64,000 nucleotides of DNA from contig NZ_BCVH01000002.1 of assembly GCF_001591645.1 (NCBI RefSeq), forward strand, positions 62,001 through 126,000, in the 5' to 3' direction. Origin of the DNA: Robertmurraya korlensis NBRC 107688. GTDB lineage: Bacteria > Bacillota > Bacilli > Bacillales > Cytobacillaceae. The notes beneath the pieces are model-generated. The model worked only from the letters and a program-made list of their open reading frames with translations. It was not told where the DNA came from and ran no database searches. Within the stretch, counting starts at the first letter, position 1, and each line of letters starts with the position of its first letter. Positions 20,186 through 29,931 of this stretch are shown in pieces. The translations under genes were made by a program, and so were the position numbers.

Positions 20186-21385
20186 TTATTGTTCCTCAGT
20201 AGGAACGGTTACTGGGTAATTGACCTTTTCTGCTTCCCAGAAGATTTCACTAAATACATCTGCAAATGCATCTGCGGAAAGATTAAGCTCATCGAAGTTG
20301 TTATCCACTCCACCAAACTCTACTAGTAAAGCATTACCGGAAAGGTCCTGATTAAAGCGGCCATTTGTACTAGCCCCACTCTTTTGGATAATACCTCTGC
20401 TTAGACCAGGGTACTTCTCCTCGAGCTTATAATGAATTTCTGTTGCCAACTTGAGGTTCTTCTCATAATTTGGGTGTTCAGCCCCAACAACAAAAGCTAG
20501 CTTGGCATAGGACTTTCCGTTTATTACTTTTGTTGTATCTTCTTTTCTTTTAGAATCACGGTGAATATCTATTAGATACGAAAGATTTGAGTTATTAGCC
20601 ATCGCCTCTTGCACCATCTGTCTCGAAGCATCGTATGAACGACCATACGTCCAGCCATTTGCATGTAATCGATCGGTGACATCAGACTTATCTAAAATCG
20701 TACCAACCCCATAACCTTCTAGTTTTTCCTGAAGGCGATCGCCAATCTTTGTCACATTGATTTCTGAGTGCTGCGCACTATTGGCATTGGTTACCCCCTC
20801 TAAGTACGGGAGATATGATTCTCTTGTATGAGAGAAATAAATATAAGCCACTTTTTTATCCCCCGTCGTTAAAGGCGGCGGAGCGCTCGGTTTTGAATCT
20901 TCGTCTTTTATGTCTTCCGTATTTTGCAAGCTTGCCTCATTTTCTTTGTTCAGTGCTTCTTCAGGTGGAGCTGATTCAATAGGCATATTTGTATAATTCG
21001 TTCCTTCTCCAGCAACAAGTATTTTCCCATCAAATAACGAAAACCCCGGAAGTTCTCTCCCCAATAAGCTCCGTGGATCATTAAGATTCACATTTGTAGA
21101 GGCTTTAAACAATACACTCGACATACTCGGAACTGCATCTCTTTCTACTAATCCGCTCATAAAATAATGATTTTCTCTTCCCATCAACTGAAAGAGTATA
21201 TTTCCACTCAAGTTCATGGTCGCTTTATTCACACTAGATGATCTAAGCTGATATTGTGGGTTTAAAGAAGTTAATAGTCCGCTCACTGAAAAGAGTAGGA
21301 AGATCAACAACATACACGATAAAATAAGTTTTAAAATACTTGTCCCTTGAATGGTTACAACATAGGGCGTTTTTTGTAGTTTCAT
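20186..21385 (-). CDS. spoIIP: Stage II sporulation protein P
   Basis: 399 residues, close to the B. subtilis protein. A membrane anchor at about 15-38, a long polar linker rich in Glu and Pro (about 130-180), then the SpoIIP amidase/endopeptidase domain with YFSHTRESYLPYL and LIDIHRDSKR, which carries conserved zinc-ligand residues, and LLVEFGGVDNN. With SpoIID and SpoIIM it removes peptidoglycan during engulfment. It lies between gpr and yqxA, as in B. subtilis; control by SigE (and SigG for the gpr readthrough) is known for the family. Confidence 0.95.
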   Translation of the reverse strand: MKLQKTPYVVTIQGTSILKLILSCMLLIFLLFSVSGLLTSLNPQYQLRSSSVNKATMNLSGNILFQLMGRENHYFMSGLVERDAVPSMSSVLFKASTNVNLNDPRSLLGRELPGFSLFDGKILVAGEGTNYTNMPIESAPPEEALNKENEASLQNTEDIKDEDSKPSAPPPLTTGDKKVAYIYFSHTRESYLPYLEGVTNANSAQHSEINVTKIGDRLQEKLEGYGVGTILDKSDVTDRLHANGWTYGRSYDASRQMVQEAMANNSNLSYLIDIHRDSKRKEDTTKVINGKSYAKLAFVVGAEHPNYEKNLKLATEIHYKLEEKYPGLSRGIIQKSGASTNGRFNQDLSGNALLVEFGGVDNNFDELNLSADAFADVFSEIFWEAEKVNYPVTVPTEEQ

Positions 21386-21461
21386 TATTCCACCTCTTAG
21401 CCTAGTCTAGTAAATGATATGTACTTACTAGAGAAGGTAGAACAATAAATTTGGACGGTCC

Positions 21462-22586
21462 CTATCTCGTATAGAAGCCTGCATTATCTTGATTTACTGC
21501 ATCATGCAATGCAGCGTTTATTCCGTTCGCAATTAAGTTGGACATATCTTCAATAAATACATCTACTTCCTTTGGGGTTACCATTAAATTATGTCCAAGC
21601 GGTGATAATACCTCGTGAATCAATCTTCTTTTTTCTTCTTCTTCTAGATTACCAATCATTCCAAGGAATGTATTTCGGTGATGTTCTTCAGGCATATCCT
21701 CATCAGTCAATTTCTTCTTCTCACCAAATGTCATTCCTGCAGGGGCTAACGCTCTAGAAGGTCGATTTCCTTCTCTTAATTCACGGCCAAAATGCTTTAA
21801 TATGAAGTCAATTGTGTCACTCGTAATAGAGACCGCATCAACTACTGTTGGTACACCTACTGCAATCACCGGTATTCCTAATGTCTCTTCACTAAGCTCT
21901 TTACGCTTATTTCCTACCCCGGAACCTGGATGTATTCCTGTATTCGATATTTGTACTGTTGAATTTACCCTTTCAATCGAACGGGAAGCTAGCGCATCAA
22001 TAGCAATAACAAAATCCGGCTTTGTTTTCTCAACTACTCCCATAATAATGTCGCTAGTTTCTATACCCGTTAAACCCATAACACCTGGAGACAACGCACT
22101 TACTGGACGATATCCTTCATCCACACTTTGTGGACTTAATTCATACAAATGTCTGGTAACTAATAGATTCTCACATACCTGTGGCCCAAGTGCATCAGGA
22201 GTAACATTCCAATTCCCCAGTCCAACTACTAGACAAGAAGCATCTTTATTTATTCCTATTCCACTTAAAAAATGGGAGAATTCCCTTGCAAATGTTTCTT
22301 CCACCTTTTTTTGTAAATCCGTATCCTGTTGTCTGATCCCCTGTACCTCAATCGTTAAATACTTTCCTGCTTTTTTATTTAATTCTTTCTCCCCTTCTTT
22401 TGACACTTCAACTAACGATAGCTTGATTCCGTTCTCTTCCTTTTCTTTAATGACTACTCCATTTATGTTTGAAAGATCCTTTTCATCCGTTACATTCTTC
22501 CCCCTGCTTGCAATAACCATTTCCCTTGCTTCAACTGCCAAATCTGTACGAATGGAATATTTACTTAAATCTATTGATTCCTTCAT
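21462..22586 (-). CDS. gpr: Germination protease GPR
   Basis: 374 residues including the short propeptide; the mature start is expected near residue 15 in [10 protein letters not shown] by homology. GPR degrades small acid-soluble spore proteins at germination and activates itself late in spore formation. Conserved blocks include [24 protein letters not shown] and [15 protein letters not shown] SigG-like promoter is upstream. It is separated from spoIIP by 76 bases with no terminator visible. Confidence 0.97.
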   Translation of the reverse strand: MKESIDLSKYSIRTDLAVEAREMVIASRGKNVTDEKDLSNINGVVIKEKEENGIKLSLVEVSKEGEKELNKKAGKYLTIEVQGIRQQDTDLQKKVEETFAREFSHFLSGIGINKDASCLVVGLGNWNVTPDALGPQVCENLLVTRHLYELSPQSVDEGYRPVSALSPGVMGLTGIETSDIIMGVVEKTKPDFVIAIDALASRSIERVNSTVQISNTGIHPGSGVGNKRKELSEETLGIPVIAVGVPTVVDAVSITSDTIDFILKHFGRELREGNRPSRALAPAGMTFGEKKKLTDEDMPEEHHRNTFLGMIGNLEEEEKRRLIHEVLSPLGHNLMVTPKEVDVFIEDMSNLIANGINAALHDAVNQDNAGFYTR

Positions 22587-22630
22587 AATAAGCCCCTCTC
22601 TTTTATCAATTTAGTACATAAACTAGCATC

Positions 22631-22661
22631 TATTATTTCCTTATCTAAAAGAAACCATTCA
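22631..22661 (-). promoter_or_regulatory. Possible SigG promoter of gpr
   Basis: On the minus strand TGAATG (22656-22661), 18-base spacer, AATAATA (22631-22637). This resembles the forespore SigG pattern and fits the known expression of gpr, but the match is not perfect and the spacing was chosen by eye. Confidence 0.4.
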
Positions 22662-22701
22662 AACCATGGGGTATTATCGGATATATTTCCATTGAAAAGT
22701 A

Positions 22702-22730
22702 TTGCAATAGTAGTCACCGAATGATAAAAT
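22702..22730 (+). promoter_or_regulatory. SigA promoter of rpsT
   Basis: TTGCAA (22702-22707), 17-base spacer, TAAAAT (22725-22730). The leader to the rpsT SD is about 65 bases and holds a small hairpin around CGAG/CTCG. Confidence 0.75.
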
Positions 22731-22811
22731 GTGTTTTGTTCTTAATTTACGTAATTAATGAATGGTGATAGTCGAGTATAGAATCTCGATGCTTTGTAGG
22801 AGGTGAATCGA

Positions 22812-23078
22812 ATGCCAAATATTAAATCTGCAATCAAGCGCGTGAAAACAAGCGAAGAGCGTAATGCACGTAACACGATGGTGAAATCTGCAACACGTAC
22901 GGCTGTTAAGAAAGTAGAAGCAGCTATCGTTAACGGTGACGCTACTACTGCACAAGAGAGCTTTGCTCTTGCTGCAAGTAAACTTGACAAAGCTGCAGCG
23001 AAAGGTCTTATCCATAAGAATGCTGCTGCTCGCAAAAAGTCTCGTTTAATGAAGAAATTAAATTCATTAAACTCTTAA
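22812..23078 (+). CDS. rpsT: 30S ribosomal protein S20
   Basis: 88 residues starting [10 protein letters not shown], with GGAGGTG six bases before the ATG; an in-frame ATG nine bases earlier lies next to the SD and is not used. Basic, helical protein with the typical [10 protein letters not shown] and [12 protein letters not shown] segments. It binds 16S rRNA near the 5' domain. Convergent with holA across a shared terminator. Confidence 0.97.
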   Translation: MPNIKSAIKRVKTSEERNARNTMVKSATRTAVKKVEAAIVNGDATTAQESFALAASKLDKAAAKGLIHKNAAARKKSRLMKKLNSLNS

Positions 23079-23098
23079 TTTTTTGCTATATCATAGAT

Positions 23099-23133
23099 AA
23101 AAAGCTAGATCCTTTTATAGGATCTAGCTTTTT
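23099..23133. terminator. Bidirectional terminator between rpsT and holA
   Basis: A 14-bp perfect stem (AAAAAGCTAGATCC 23099-23112; GGATCTAGCTTTTT 23120-23133), seven-base loop, T tracts on both strands. Confidence 0.9.
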
Positions 23134-23140
23134 TATTGCT

Positions 23141-24163
23141 TTATGAACCTGAATGTAAATGAAATAAAAACATTTCAATAAGAAGCTCCTTATTCATTCC
23201 ACCTGTCTTTGCCTGAAAATCGGCATCCGCTAACATTTTCATAATTTTCGTCAGCTCTTCATCACTAAACTGCATGGCCTGACCTGCAGCAAGTTTTATA
23301 CGGAATGGATGGACTTTTAAGTACCCTCCCATTTGCTGTTGACCATAACCACGCCTTGCCAATTCCTTTACTTGATAAATCAAACGGAACTGCCCTGCGA
23401 TAATCGCTAGTATTTTTAGGGGTTCTTCATTTTGTCTTAACAAATCGTAATAAATACGTAATGCCTCGTCTACTTTTCGATGCACGACTTTATCAACAAG
23501 TGTAAAGATATTCTGTTCAAGCGAACGTGAAACAAGCTTTTCTACTGTCTCAGCATCAATTTGCTTTGTCTCATTGCAATATAAACTAAGCTTGTCCACC
23601 TCTGAAGTTAATAAAAAAAGATTTGTCCCAGCTAACGCTAGCATCAGTTCTACAGCATCATCATTTATGGTTGTTCCATTTAACTTTGCTCTCTGAGTAA
23701 TCCAATTCTTTAGTTCATGTTCCCCTAATTTTTTTGCCTCTCCCACTACAGCTGTTCTTTTTAATTCCTTTGTTAGCTTCTTACGTTCATCAAGTTTTTC
23801 GTATGGGGCTACGATAACAACAATTGAATACGGTGAAGGCTCCTTCATGTATTGCTCTAGTCTTCCTAGCTGATGATCGATCTTATCTTTCGTTTTTTCA
23901 GCGGTTAAAAAACCAGGATTATTTAAAAAAATCAGCCTTTTATCCCCTAAGAATGGGATAGTTTCGGCATCCTCTAATGCCACTTCAATAGGTATTTCCT
24001 CTAAATCATAAGTGGAAAGATTAAAATCACTTTCATCTACTCCCAAAACATTTTGGATTAAAAGCTGCTTTGTTTCATTAATAAGAAACGACTCTGTTCC
24101 ATATAAAACGTAAATAGGAGAAAATTCTTTCCTTTTAATTTGCTTCCATAAATCAAAAATCAC
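23141..24163 (-). CDS. holA: DNA polymerase III subunit delta
   Basis: 340 residues, GTG start after GGAGCGAGG. Clamp-loader delta subunit, which opens the beta sliding clamp. The N-terminal domain starts IYVLYGTESFLINE; a middle AAA-like domain lacks an intact P-loop, as usual for delta; the C-terminal collar domain contains LLRQNEEPLKILAII and KVHPFRIKLA. Equivalent to B. subtilis yqeN between rpsT and yqzM/comEC. Confidence 0.93.
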   Translation of the reverse strand: MIFDLWKQIKRKEFSPIYVLYGTESFLINETKQLLIQNVLGVDESDFNLSTYDLEEIPIEVALEDAETIPFLGDKRLIFLNNPGFLTAEKTKDKIDHQLGRLEQYMKEPSPYSIVVIVAPYEKLDERKKLTKELKRTAVVGEAKKLGEHELKNWITQRAKLNGTTINDDAVELMLALAGTNLFLLTSEVDKLSLYCNETKQIDAETVEKLVSRSLEQNIFTLVDKVVHRKVDEALRIYYDLLRQNEEPLKILAIIAGQFRLIYQVKELARRGYGQQQMGGYLKVHPFRIKLAAGQAMQFSDEELTKIMKMLADADFQAKTGGMNKELLIEMFLFHLHSGS

Positions 24164-24200
24164 TTTCCTCGCTCCGTTCAGGATTATAGGTTACTTATTT

Positions 24201-24229
24201 ATCCTAATGAAGGATTAAGGATTTGACAA
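24201..24229 (-). promoter_or_regulatory. Probable SigA promoter of holA
   Basis: On the minus strand TTGTCA (24224-24229), 17-base spacer, TAGGAT (24201-24206), about 40 bases before the holA start. Confidence 0.6.
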
Positions 24230-24239
24230 GCATTTTAAA

Positions 24240-24313
24240 GGGAATTGATCAATCTCTTGACCAATTCCCATCTATAGAAACGCTAAAAAAAGAGGCCTAG
24301 GATACTCTTTTTT
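24240..24313. repeat. Two orphan hairpins between holA and yqzM
   Basis: GGGAATTG-A-TCAA with TTGA-C-CAATTCCC (24240-24269), and AAAAAAGAG with CTCTTTTTT (24286-24294 and 24305-24313). The second looks like a terminator in either direction, but no recognised gene ends here: holA reads away and yqzM starts later. The 297-base gap otherwise holds the holA promoter and the yqzM leader; I see no further ORF. Confidence 0.55.
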
Positions 24314-24460
24314 CCAGCGATAACCCCCGTTGTATCTTTTATTGTTACCCTACAAGAAGAAAGTATTTGTGACAATGACTGACAAGGCAGGAAAAGAAAC
24401 AAGAGCGGTAGATTTTTTTTATGAAATCGCTTATACTAAGATTGATTAGGAGGGGTAGTT

Positions 24461-24595
24461 GTGAACGAATTTGAGAAAAATGTGCAAAGTAAACGTAATG
24501 ATGCTGTTGATTCTGGTGTAGGATTCATCGTTTCCTTCGGATTTTTTGCAACTTTATTTATCATTGCAACTGTCATTAAACTCGTAGGGGCATAA
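24461..24595 (+). CDS. yqzM: YqzM family small membrane protein
   Basis: 44 residues, GTG start after AGGAGGGG. It begins MNEFEKNVQSKRND, then DSGVGFIVSFGFFATLF and one membrane helix to the C-terminus (about 18-42), a very close match to B. subtilis YqzM, which also lies between comEC and holA. The function is unknown. It is on the opposite strand to both neighbours, with its own terminator shared with comEC. Confidence 0.92.
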   Translation: MNEFEKNVQSKRNDAVDSGVGFIVSFGFFATLFIIATVIKLVGA

Positions 24596-24621
24596 TGGTG
24601 CTGTTCTGCTACATAAAACAT

Positions 24622-24650
24622 AAGGAGACTGCTATAGCAGTCTCTTTTTT
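24622..24650. terminator. Bidirectional terminator between yqzM and comEC
   Basis: GAGACTGC (24625-24632) and GCAGTCTC (24637-24644) with a TATA loop, followed by six T on the plus strand. Confidence 0.85.
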
Positions 24651-26976
24651 ATTTGATTGGTATACCATATGATATATGTTTTGAAAAGGTTCCTGCCTCT
24701 TGCTCGAAAGTATAACTAATGGCACCATCTGTATCTGTTCGGAAGACTTTTATGTTTCTCGCCTTTAACCGATCCAGCACTTCTTGATGTGGATGTCCAA
24801 ACCTGTTGGTCTTCCCAACAGATATTATTGCCACCTTCGGCTTGTATGCCTCTAGAAGATGCGCTGATGTGGAGCTTTTGCTACCATGATGTCCTATTTT
24901 TAATACATCCACAGGCAATGTTGGATATTCCTTTAATAGCTTTTCTTCTCCCGCTTCCCCTAAATCTCCAGTAAACAACCAGTATAGCCCTCCGATTTTC
25001 ACATGAATAACAATTGAATTATCGTTTCTATCCTCTAGTTCCAAAATAGGATTAACGATTTTATAGATAGATCCATTTTCTGCCCAACTCATTCCATTCT
25101 TCACAAAAATGACAGTGGTTTTCATTTCTCTTGCAACCTGAATTAATTCATCTTCCAACTTGGAACGATTTGAAACATACGGAAGGATTAACTCCTTTAC
25201 CTTTATTGTTTGTAATACAGATTTTGCTCCACCAATATGATCCATATCACCATGCGTTAAAATAAGCTTATCGATGGCACTTACCCCTTTCCCTTTTAAA
25301 AAGGGAATTAGAATATCATTTCCGACTTCAAAAGGATACTTCTGCTTTTCCCATTCCTCATCTTGAAACGAAACTATTCCCCCTGTATCAATTACATATG
25401 TTTTTTTATGAAATCCGTCTTGAATGACTATACTGTCACCTTGACCAACGTCAACAAACGTGATCTGCCCAGTGAAAGAAAAATGAGATAGGCCATAGGA
25501 GAGAATGAGGGTGGATAACAATGGGATGGCGGAAAGCAGTTGCACTTTCCAGGTCTTACCTGTTTCCCATTTGTAGAGTAAAAAGGCGATACAACATATG
25601 AGGATAACGATTATCCACATCGAGGGACGACCAATCGTTACTGTTTGGAAAGGAACTGAGGCTAGCCCAACTGTTAATTGGTTTAACAAAGAAAGCGTAT
25701 AGTGTACTGGGTCTATCATAAAAGAGACATGTTCTCCAAAAATAAGAAAGAGGAAAAACAGGACGATAAAGAGGGGGTTAATTATAATAGAGAAAACTGG
25801 AATATAAACAAGATTTGCCAATAAGGACAATAGGGAAAATTCATAAAAGTTATATAGGACAATGGGAAGTGAACTTAACTGAGAAATAAATGATGCCTTT
25901 ATTAAGAGGGAGAACGGGCCTCTAGAAGGCTTTAATAAACCTTTTGTGGATAGGAGAAGTGCGAAGGTAACGCTGAAGGAGAGTTGAAATCCTATGTCAA
26001 ATAAGATATAAGGAGAAACAAATACGTAAACCATAAATGTGATACTGCAAATATCAAGACTAGCCAATCTTGAATGTGACAGTAGCCGTAAAAACAAAAA
26101 TACAAACATCATCATCGCTGCTCGAAATACAGAAGGAGAGGCTCCTGACAGATAAATAAAGATTGGCAGGTACAGAAGTAGAATGACAATCATTCGTTCC
26201 CTTGTCACTCCTGCACGAACACCAACATAATGGATCATGCTCACGTAAAGAGCTACATTGGCTCCAGATATAGCTAATAAATGGATGATTCCGAGTTTTT
26301 GATACGATTTTTCTAAAGCTGGATCGAGTATCTGTCTTTCTCCAAATAGTAATGCACTTGCTAAGGATGCTACAGTATTAGGAAAATAAAATTCCAGTAC
26401 CGCAATAGCTCTTTGTCTTTGCTTTTTTATCAAAAGAAGTGGTCCATTCCGTTCGTTACATTCCCCCCATTGATCAACAACTAGTTGCCAATGAATCTGA
26501 TGATGGTTTAAGTAAGATTGGTAGTCAAAAGCATTAGGATTTCTTTGCTCATTGACCCTATTTAAGCTACCTGTCACACGACATGTATATCCAAGCAGTC
26601 TTTCATCATCAAACCTAGCTTTTTCCTTCTCAGTCTTCATTCGGTATTTAACTAATAATTTTTCTCCCGTAATATCCTTAGCATAACCGGAAAGAAGACT
26701 CCCATTTAGCGTCACTTCATCTTGAAATGAGACAGAAAACCGCGTCTTATTTTGTTTAATTACAGAATGGTTTCCAATTATATCAATCCTTGCCTTCGTA
26801 TAAAATATAAGGACAATTACTAAAATGAAAATAACCTCTTGTTTCGTAAAACGCTTATAATACAAACAAAGAATCAACAACAGAAAAAGCGAGACACTAA
26901 TCATAATATTTGTCTGAAAGGCAATAACCAGAGCTAGAAAAGAAGCCATTGCAAAATAGACCCATCTTCCTCGCAC
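24649..26976 (-). CDS. comEC: Competence channel protein ComEC/Rec2
   Basis: About 775 residues, choosing the GTG at 26976 because GGGGGTG lies six bases upstream; a GTG three codons earlier is inside that SD. N-terminal hydrophobic segments and a DUF4131 region, then a central block of many membrane helices (competence domain; LAISGANVALY and the SGASPSVFRAAMMM motif), and a C-terminal metallo-beta-lactamase-like domain with LTHGDMDHIGG and KIGHHGSKSST. It forms the channel for single-stranded DNA uptake. It follows comEA-comEB, the classical late-competence order. Confidence 0.96.
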   Translation of the reverse strand: MRGRWVYFAMASFLALVIAFQTNIMISVSLFLLLILCLYYKRFTKQEVIFILVIVLIFYTKARIDIIGNHSVIKQNKTRFSVSFQDEVTLNGSLLSGYAKDITGEKLLVKYRMKTEKEKARFDDERLLGYTCRVTGSLNRVNEQRNPNAFDYQSYLNHHQIHWQLVVDQWGECNERNGPLLLIKKQRQRAIAVLEFYFPNTVASLASALLFGERQILDPALEKSYQKLGIIHLLAISGANVALYVSMIHYVGVRAGVTRERMIVILLLYLPIFIYLSGASPSVFRAAMMMFVFLFLRLLSHSRLASLDICSITFMVYVFVSPYILFDIGFQLSFSVTFALLLSTKGLLKPSRGPFSLLIKASFISQLSSLPIVLYNFYEFSLLSLLANLVYIPVFSIIINPLFIVLFFLFLIFGEHVSFMIDPVHYTLSLLNQLTVGLASVPFQTVTIGRPSMWIIVILICCIAFLLYKWETGKTWKVQLLSAIPLLSTLILSYGLSHFSFTGQITFVDVGQGDSIVIQDGFHKKTYVIDTGGIVSFQDEEWEKQKYPFEVGNDILIPFLKGKGVSAIDKLILTHGDMDHIGGAKSVLQTIKVKELILPYVSNRSKLEDELIQVAREMKTTVIFVKNGMSWAENGSIYKIVNPILELEDRNDNSIVIHVKIGGLYWLFTGDLGEAGEEKLLKEYPTLPVDVLKIGHHGSKSSTSAHLLEAYKPKVAIISVGKTNRFGHPHQEVLDRLKARNIKVFRTDTDGAISYTFEQEAGTFSKHISYGIPIK

Positions 26977-27012
26977 AATTATCACCCCCAGACATATTTG
27001 AATTAAGGTTAC

Positions 27013-27510
27013 TTATCCTTGAATATTCCAACTTAAACGCCCCGAATGATCGTTCGCATTGTGAAGCTCATTTTCAATATCCATTTCTAGTTTTATTGCT
27101 TCTACATGACTAATTCGGAGAAGATGATAGCAATATTCATGGTTTTTATAATCGTGTGTGTAATAAATTTTTGTAATACCAGCTTGCAGAATCTTTTTCA
27201 TGCAGTGTATGCAAGGAAAATGAGTGACATAAATTTGACTTCCTTTTGTGGAAACTCCTTCAAGTGCGCATTGAAGAATCGCATTTTCCTCTGCATGCAA
27301 GCATCTCAAACAGTGATTATCTACCACGTAGCAGCCCGCATCAAGGCAGTGATCATCTCCACTAATGCCACCATTATAGCCGGTCGAAATAATTCGATTA
27401 TTTTTAACCAAAACTGACCCTACATTCAAACGATTACATGTACTTCTCATACTTATAAGATGTGCGTTTAGCATAAAGTATTGATCCCAAGTTAAACGGT
27501 CCTTCCTCAT
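27013..27510 (-). CDS. comEB: ComEB, deoxycytidylate deaminase family
   Basis: 165 residues, somewhat shorter than the B. subtilis protein (about 189). Zinc-dependent deaminase fold with HAEEN (His72, Glu74) and CIHC (Cys100, Cys103); an additional zinc-site region around CLDAGCYVVDNHCLRC is typical of dCMP deaminases. Expected reaction: dCMP to dUMP. Although in the comE operon, comEB is dispensable for transformation in B. subtilis; a role in pole localisation of ComGA has been suggested there. Confidence 0.93.
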   Translation of the reverse strand: MRKDRLTWDQYFMLNAHLISMRSTCNRLNVGSVLVKNNRIISTGYNGGISGDDHCLDAGCYVVDNHCLRCLHAEENAILQCALEGVSTKGSQIYVTHFPCIHCMKKILQAGITKIYYTHDYKNHEYCYHLLRISHVEAIKLEMDIENELHNANDHSGRLSWNIQG

Positions 27511-27575
27511 GTCCCCACTCCCGATTTCTCATTTTCTACTAGTCTAAGGGAAATTGTCGAATTTAGTCAATGCTG

Positions 27576-28202
27576 TTATTTGACAATGATACGTTCCTGT
27601 AGCTTCTCAAATGTCTTATCACCAATACCCGTAACAAGCTTTAAATCTTCTATTGTTTGAAATAAACCGCTATCTTCACGATAAGCTATGATGGCTTCTG
27701 CCTTGGATGGTCCAATTCCTGGGAGATTTTGCAATTCATCCAAACTAGCCACATTAATATTAATTTTGCCTTCATCTTTACTATTAGACGATTGTGTTAC
27801 ACTTGAGGATATAATCGCGTTCTCCCCTTCCTCTCCGATCAAAGGGATGTACACTACCATTTCATCTATTAGGCGCTCGGCAAAGTTAATTTTCCCCTTA
27901 TCAGCTCCTTCCTTTAATCCACCTGCTTTCTCAATTAAATTGATTACTCTTTCGTCCATCATCACTTCGTATACACCTGGATTTTTTACTGCTCCTTTTA
28001 CATCCACCAATATTTTTGCATCAGGTTCCTGAACAATCTTTTCTTCTGTTCCCTCGGTTTCTTGTTGTTCCTCACTAGGAATCGTCCAGCCATCTTCCTC
28101 TTTTTTATCGGTTATAGGGCTGGAAATAAAAATAAGGAGACCAATGGCTAGGACACATGAACCCAAAATAAACCATTTATACTTTTTTACAGAGTCAATC
28201 AT
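27576..28202 (-). CDS. comEA: Competence DNA receptor ComEA
   Basis: 208 residues. One N-terminal membrane anchor (about 10-27), a Glu-rich linker, an SLBB-type domain (about 63-125; ILVDVKGAVKNPGVYEV), and a C-terminal helix-hairpin-helix DNA-binding pair with NLPGIGPSKAEAII and LKLVTGIGDKTFEKL. It binds double-stranded DNA outside the membrane for uptake by ComEC. It is the first gene of the comEABC operon, divergent from comER. Confidence 0.96.
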   Translation of the reverse strand: MIDSVKKYKWFILGSCVLAIGLLIFISSPITDKKEEDGWTIPSEEQQETEGTEEKIVQEPDAKILVDVKGAVKNPGVYEVMMDERVINLIEKAGGLKEGADKGKINFAERLIDEMVVYIPLIGEEGENAIISSSVTQSSNSKDEGKININVASLDELQNLPGIGPSKAEAIIAYREDSGLFQTIEDLKLVTGIGDKTFEKLQERIIVK

Positions 28203-28287
28203 CTTGTTGCTCCTTTCATGGAATATTTACAAATGTAGTTACATACTTTTATATGAGAATGCTTGCTTTGTGAAGGAGGGAAGTACA

Positions 28288-29127
28288 ATGAAAATCGGAG
28301 TGATTGGTACAGGGAATATGGGGAGAATATTAATCGAGGCACTTCTTGACGGAAAAGCCATTTCCCCTTCCTTTATGAATGTAACAAATCGAACGCTTAG
28401 TAAAGCAATGAATATAAAAGAAGTGTATAATGACATCGCCGTACTTTCTGATGCTAGAAGCGTAGCAAGAGTATCAGATGTCCTATTCTTATGCGTAAAA
28501 CCAAAGGACATTCATAAGGTATTAATGGATATTAAACCGTTTTTACTATCAGAAAAATGTGTTGTTTCAATCACTAGTCCTATAAGTGTTGATCAAATTG
28601 AATCAGTGGTTGACTGCTCAGTGGCGAGAGCTATACCAAGCATCACCAACCGAGCATTAGCAGGAGTGTCTTTACTGACGTTCGGAGATAACTGTACAGA
28701 GGAATGGAAGGATAGGCTTCTCCAACTATTTGAGGCAATTTCCACACCGGTGTCCATAAGTGAAGATATTACGAGAGTAGGATCAGATATCGTTAGTTGT
28801 GGACCTGCATTTTTCAGCTACTTAACGCAAAGATTTATTAATGCTGCAGTAGCAGAAACAAAAATTGATGAAGCAACTGCAACGACTCTCGCTAGTGAAA
28901 TGTTAATAGGACTTGGGGAATTACTACGTAAAGGATTTTACACCCTTCCTACCCTACAACAAAAAGTTTGTGTAAAGGGTGGAGTGACATGGGAAGGAAT
29001 CAAAGTGATGGATGCAGAGCTTGGAGATGTGTTTGAGCACCTATTTCAAGCAACTCATACAAAATTCGAAGAAGATGTTTATGAATCACAAAAACAGTTT
29101 CCAATAAATAATTCTCTAAAGAAATAA
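28288..29127 (+). CDS. comER: ComER, pyrroline-5-carboxylate reductase-like protein
   Basis: 279 residues from ATG at 28288 (AAGGAGGG upstream). NAD(P)-binding Rossmann start IGVIGTGNMGRIL, then a ProC-like C-terminal dimer domain with SCGPAFFSYLTQ. It is a ProC paralogue encoded opposite comEA in Bacillus. Disruption in B. subtilis does not abolish competence, and links to sporulation and biofilm have been reported in relatives; its substrate is not settled. Confidence 0.92.
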   Translation: MKIGVIGTGNMGRILIEALLDGKAISPSFMNVTNRTLSKAMNIKEVYNDIAVLSDARSVARVSDVLFLCVKPKDIHKVLMDIKPFLLSEKCVVSITSPISVDQIESVVDCSVARAIPSITNRALAGVSLLTFGDNCTEEWKDRLLQLFEAISTPVSISEDITRVGSDIVSCGPAFFSYLTQRFINAAVAETKIDEATATTLASEMLIGLGELLRKGFYTLPTLQQKVCVKGGVTWEGIKVMDAELGDVFEHLFQATHTKFEEDVYESQKQFPINNSLKK

Positions 29128-29148
29128 TGATTCCTGCAAATGAATAGA

Positions 29149-29183
29149 AAAAAACGGCTGATTTTTTTAATCAGCCGTTTTTT
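29149..29183. terminator. Bidirectional terminator between comER and yqeM
   Basis: A 15-bp perfect stem, AAAAAACGGCTGATT (29149-29163) and AATCAGCCGTTTTTT (29169-29183), with T tracts on both strands. Confidence 0.9.
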
Positions 29184-29931
29184 CTGCCTGCTTTTTAGCT
29201 AGAAAGAAAATTCTTTCTGCCTCAGAAGATATGTGGCCGTCCGTAAAATCAGCGAAAGTCTCTACTACATAAAATCCACTTGCTTCTAACCAATTTTTAT
29301 AAACCTCTACCGGAAATGTTCTCTGACTATGAAATTCATCATATCGATCATATTTCCCGCTCTCGTCATCATGAACAAAGAATGTAAGCTCATGTTCAAT
29401 ACTAAGTGGATACTCTCCCTGGAAGCAATTCCAAATATAACAAATATCCTCATCGTCATGGGTAAAGGTTTGATTCATAAAAATATTCATGATTTTATGA
29501 ACGGAATGAACATCGAATAAAAGAAACCCATCTTCATCAAGCAAATTAGAGATTTTCCCAAACGTTTCAATAACTTCTTCTTCCGTCTGGAGGTAATTTA
29601 AGGAGTCACAAAATATCCCGACAATGTCGAAACTCTCATATAAATCAAGTTCAACCATATTTTGTTGATAAAAAGGAAGCTTTAACCCATAGCTCTCAGC
29701 TTTCATGTGGGCGACCGTGAGCATGTCCTCTGATAAATCGACACCTGTTACATCAAATCCAGCTTTTGCAAAGCGTACAGATAACTCACCTGTGCCACAA
29801 GCTAAATCAAGGAGTTTTTTTCCCTTACATCGATATTTGCTCGATTTTTCCGTTACGATAGACACCCATTCATCGTACGGTACATCCTTCATTAATTCAT
29901 CATAAAGGTAGGCAAATTTCCCATACGTCAT
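29167..29931 (-). CDS. yqeM: Class I SAM-dependent methyltransferase YqeM
   Basis: 254 residues. SAM-binding motif I LLDLACGTGELSV near residue 40, followed by VTGVDLSEDML (motif II) and IVGIFCDSLNYLQT. The substrate is unknown. The ATG overlaps the rsfS stop by four bases, so it is the last gene of the yqeG-yqeM ribosome-assembly cluster, which hints at an RNA or ribosomal target. That is inference from the neighbourhood only. Confidence 0.88.
   Translation of the reverse strand: MTYGKFAYLYDELMKDVPYDEWVSIVTEKSSKYRCKGKKLLDLACGTGELSVRFAKAGFDVTGVDLSEDMLTVAHMKAESYGLKLPFYQQNMVELDLYESFDIVGIFCDSLNYLQTEEEVIETFGKISNLLDEDGFLLFDVHSVHKIMNIFMNQTFTHDDEDICYIWNCFQGEYPLSIEHELTFFVHDDESGKYDRYDEFHSQRTFPVEVYKNWLEASGFYVVETFADFTDGHISSEAERIFFLAKKQAEKTAD

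Noticed and set aside
21802-22614. 270-codon plus-strand frame over gpr
   Set aside because: Fully antisense to gpr, which has conserved sequence throughout; Ser/Thr/Phe-rich shadow frame.
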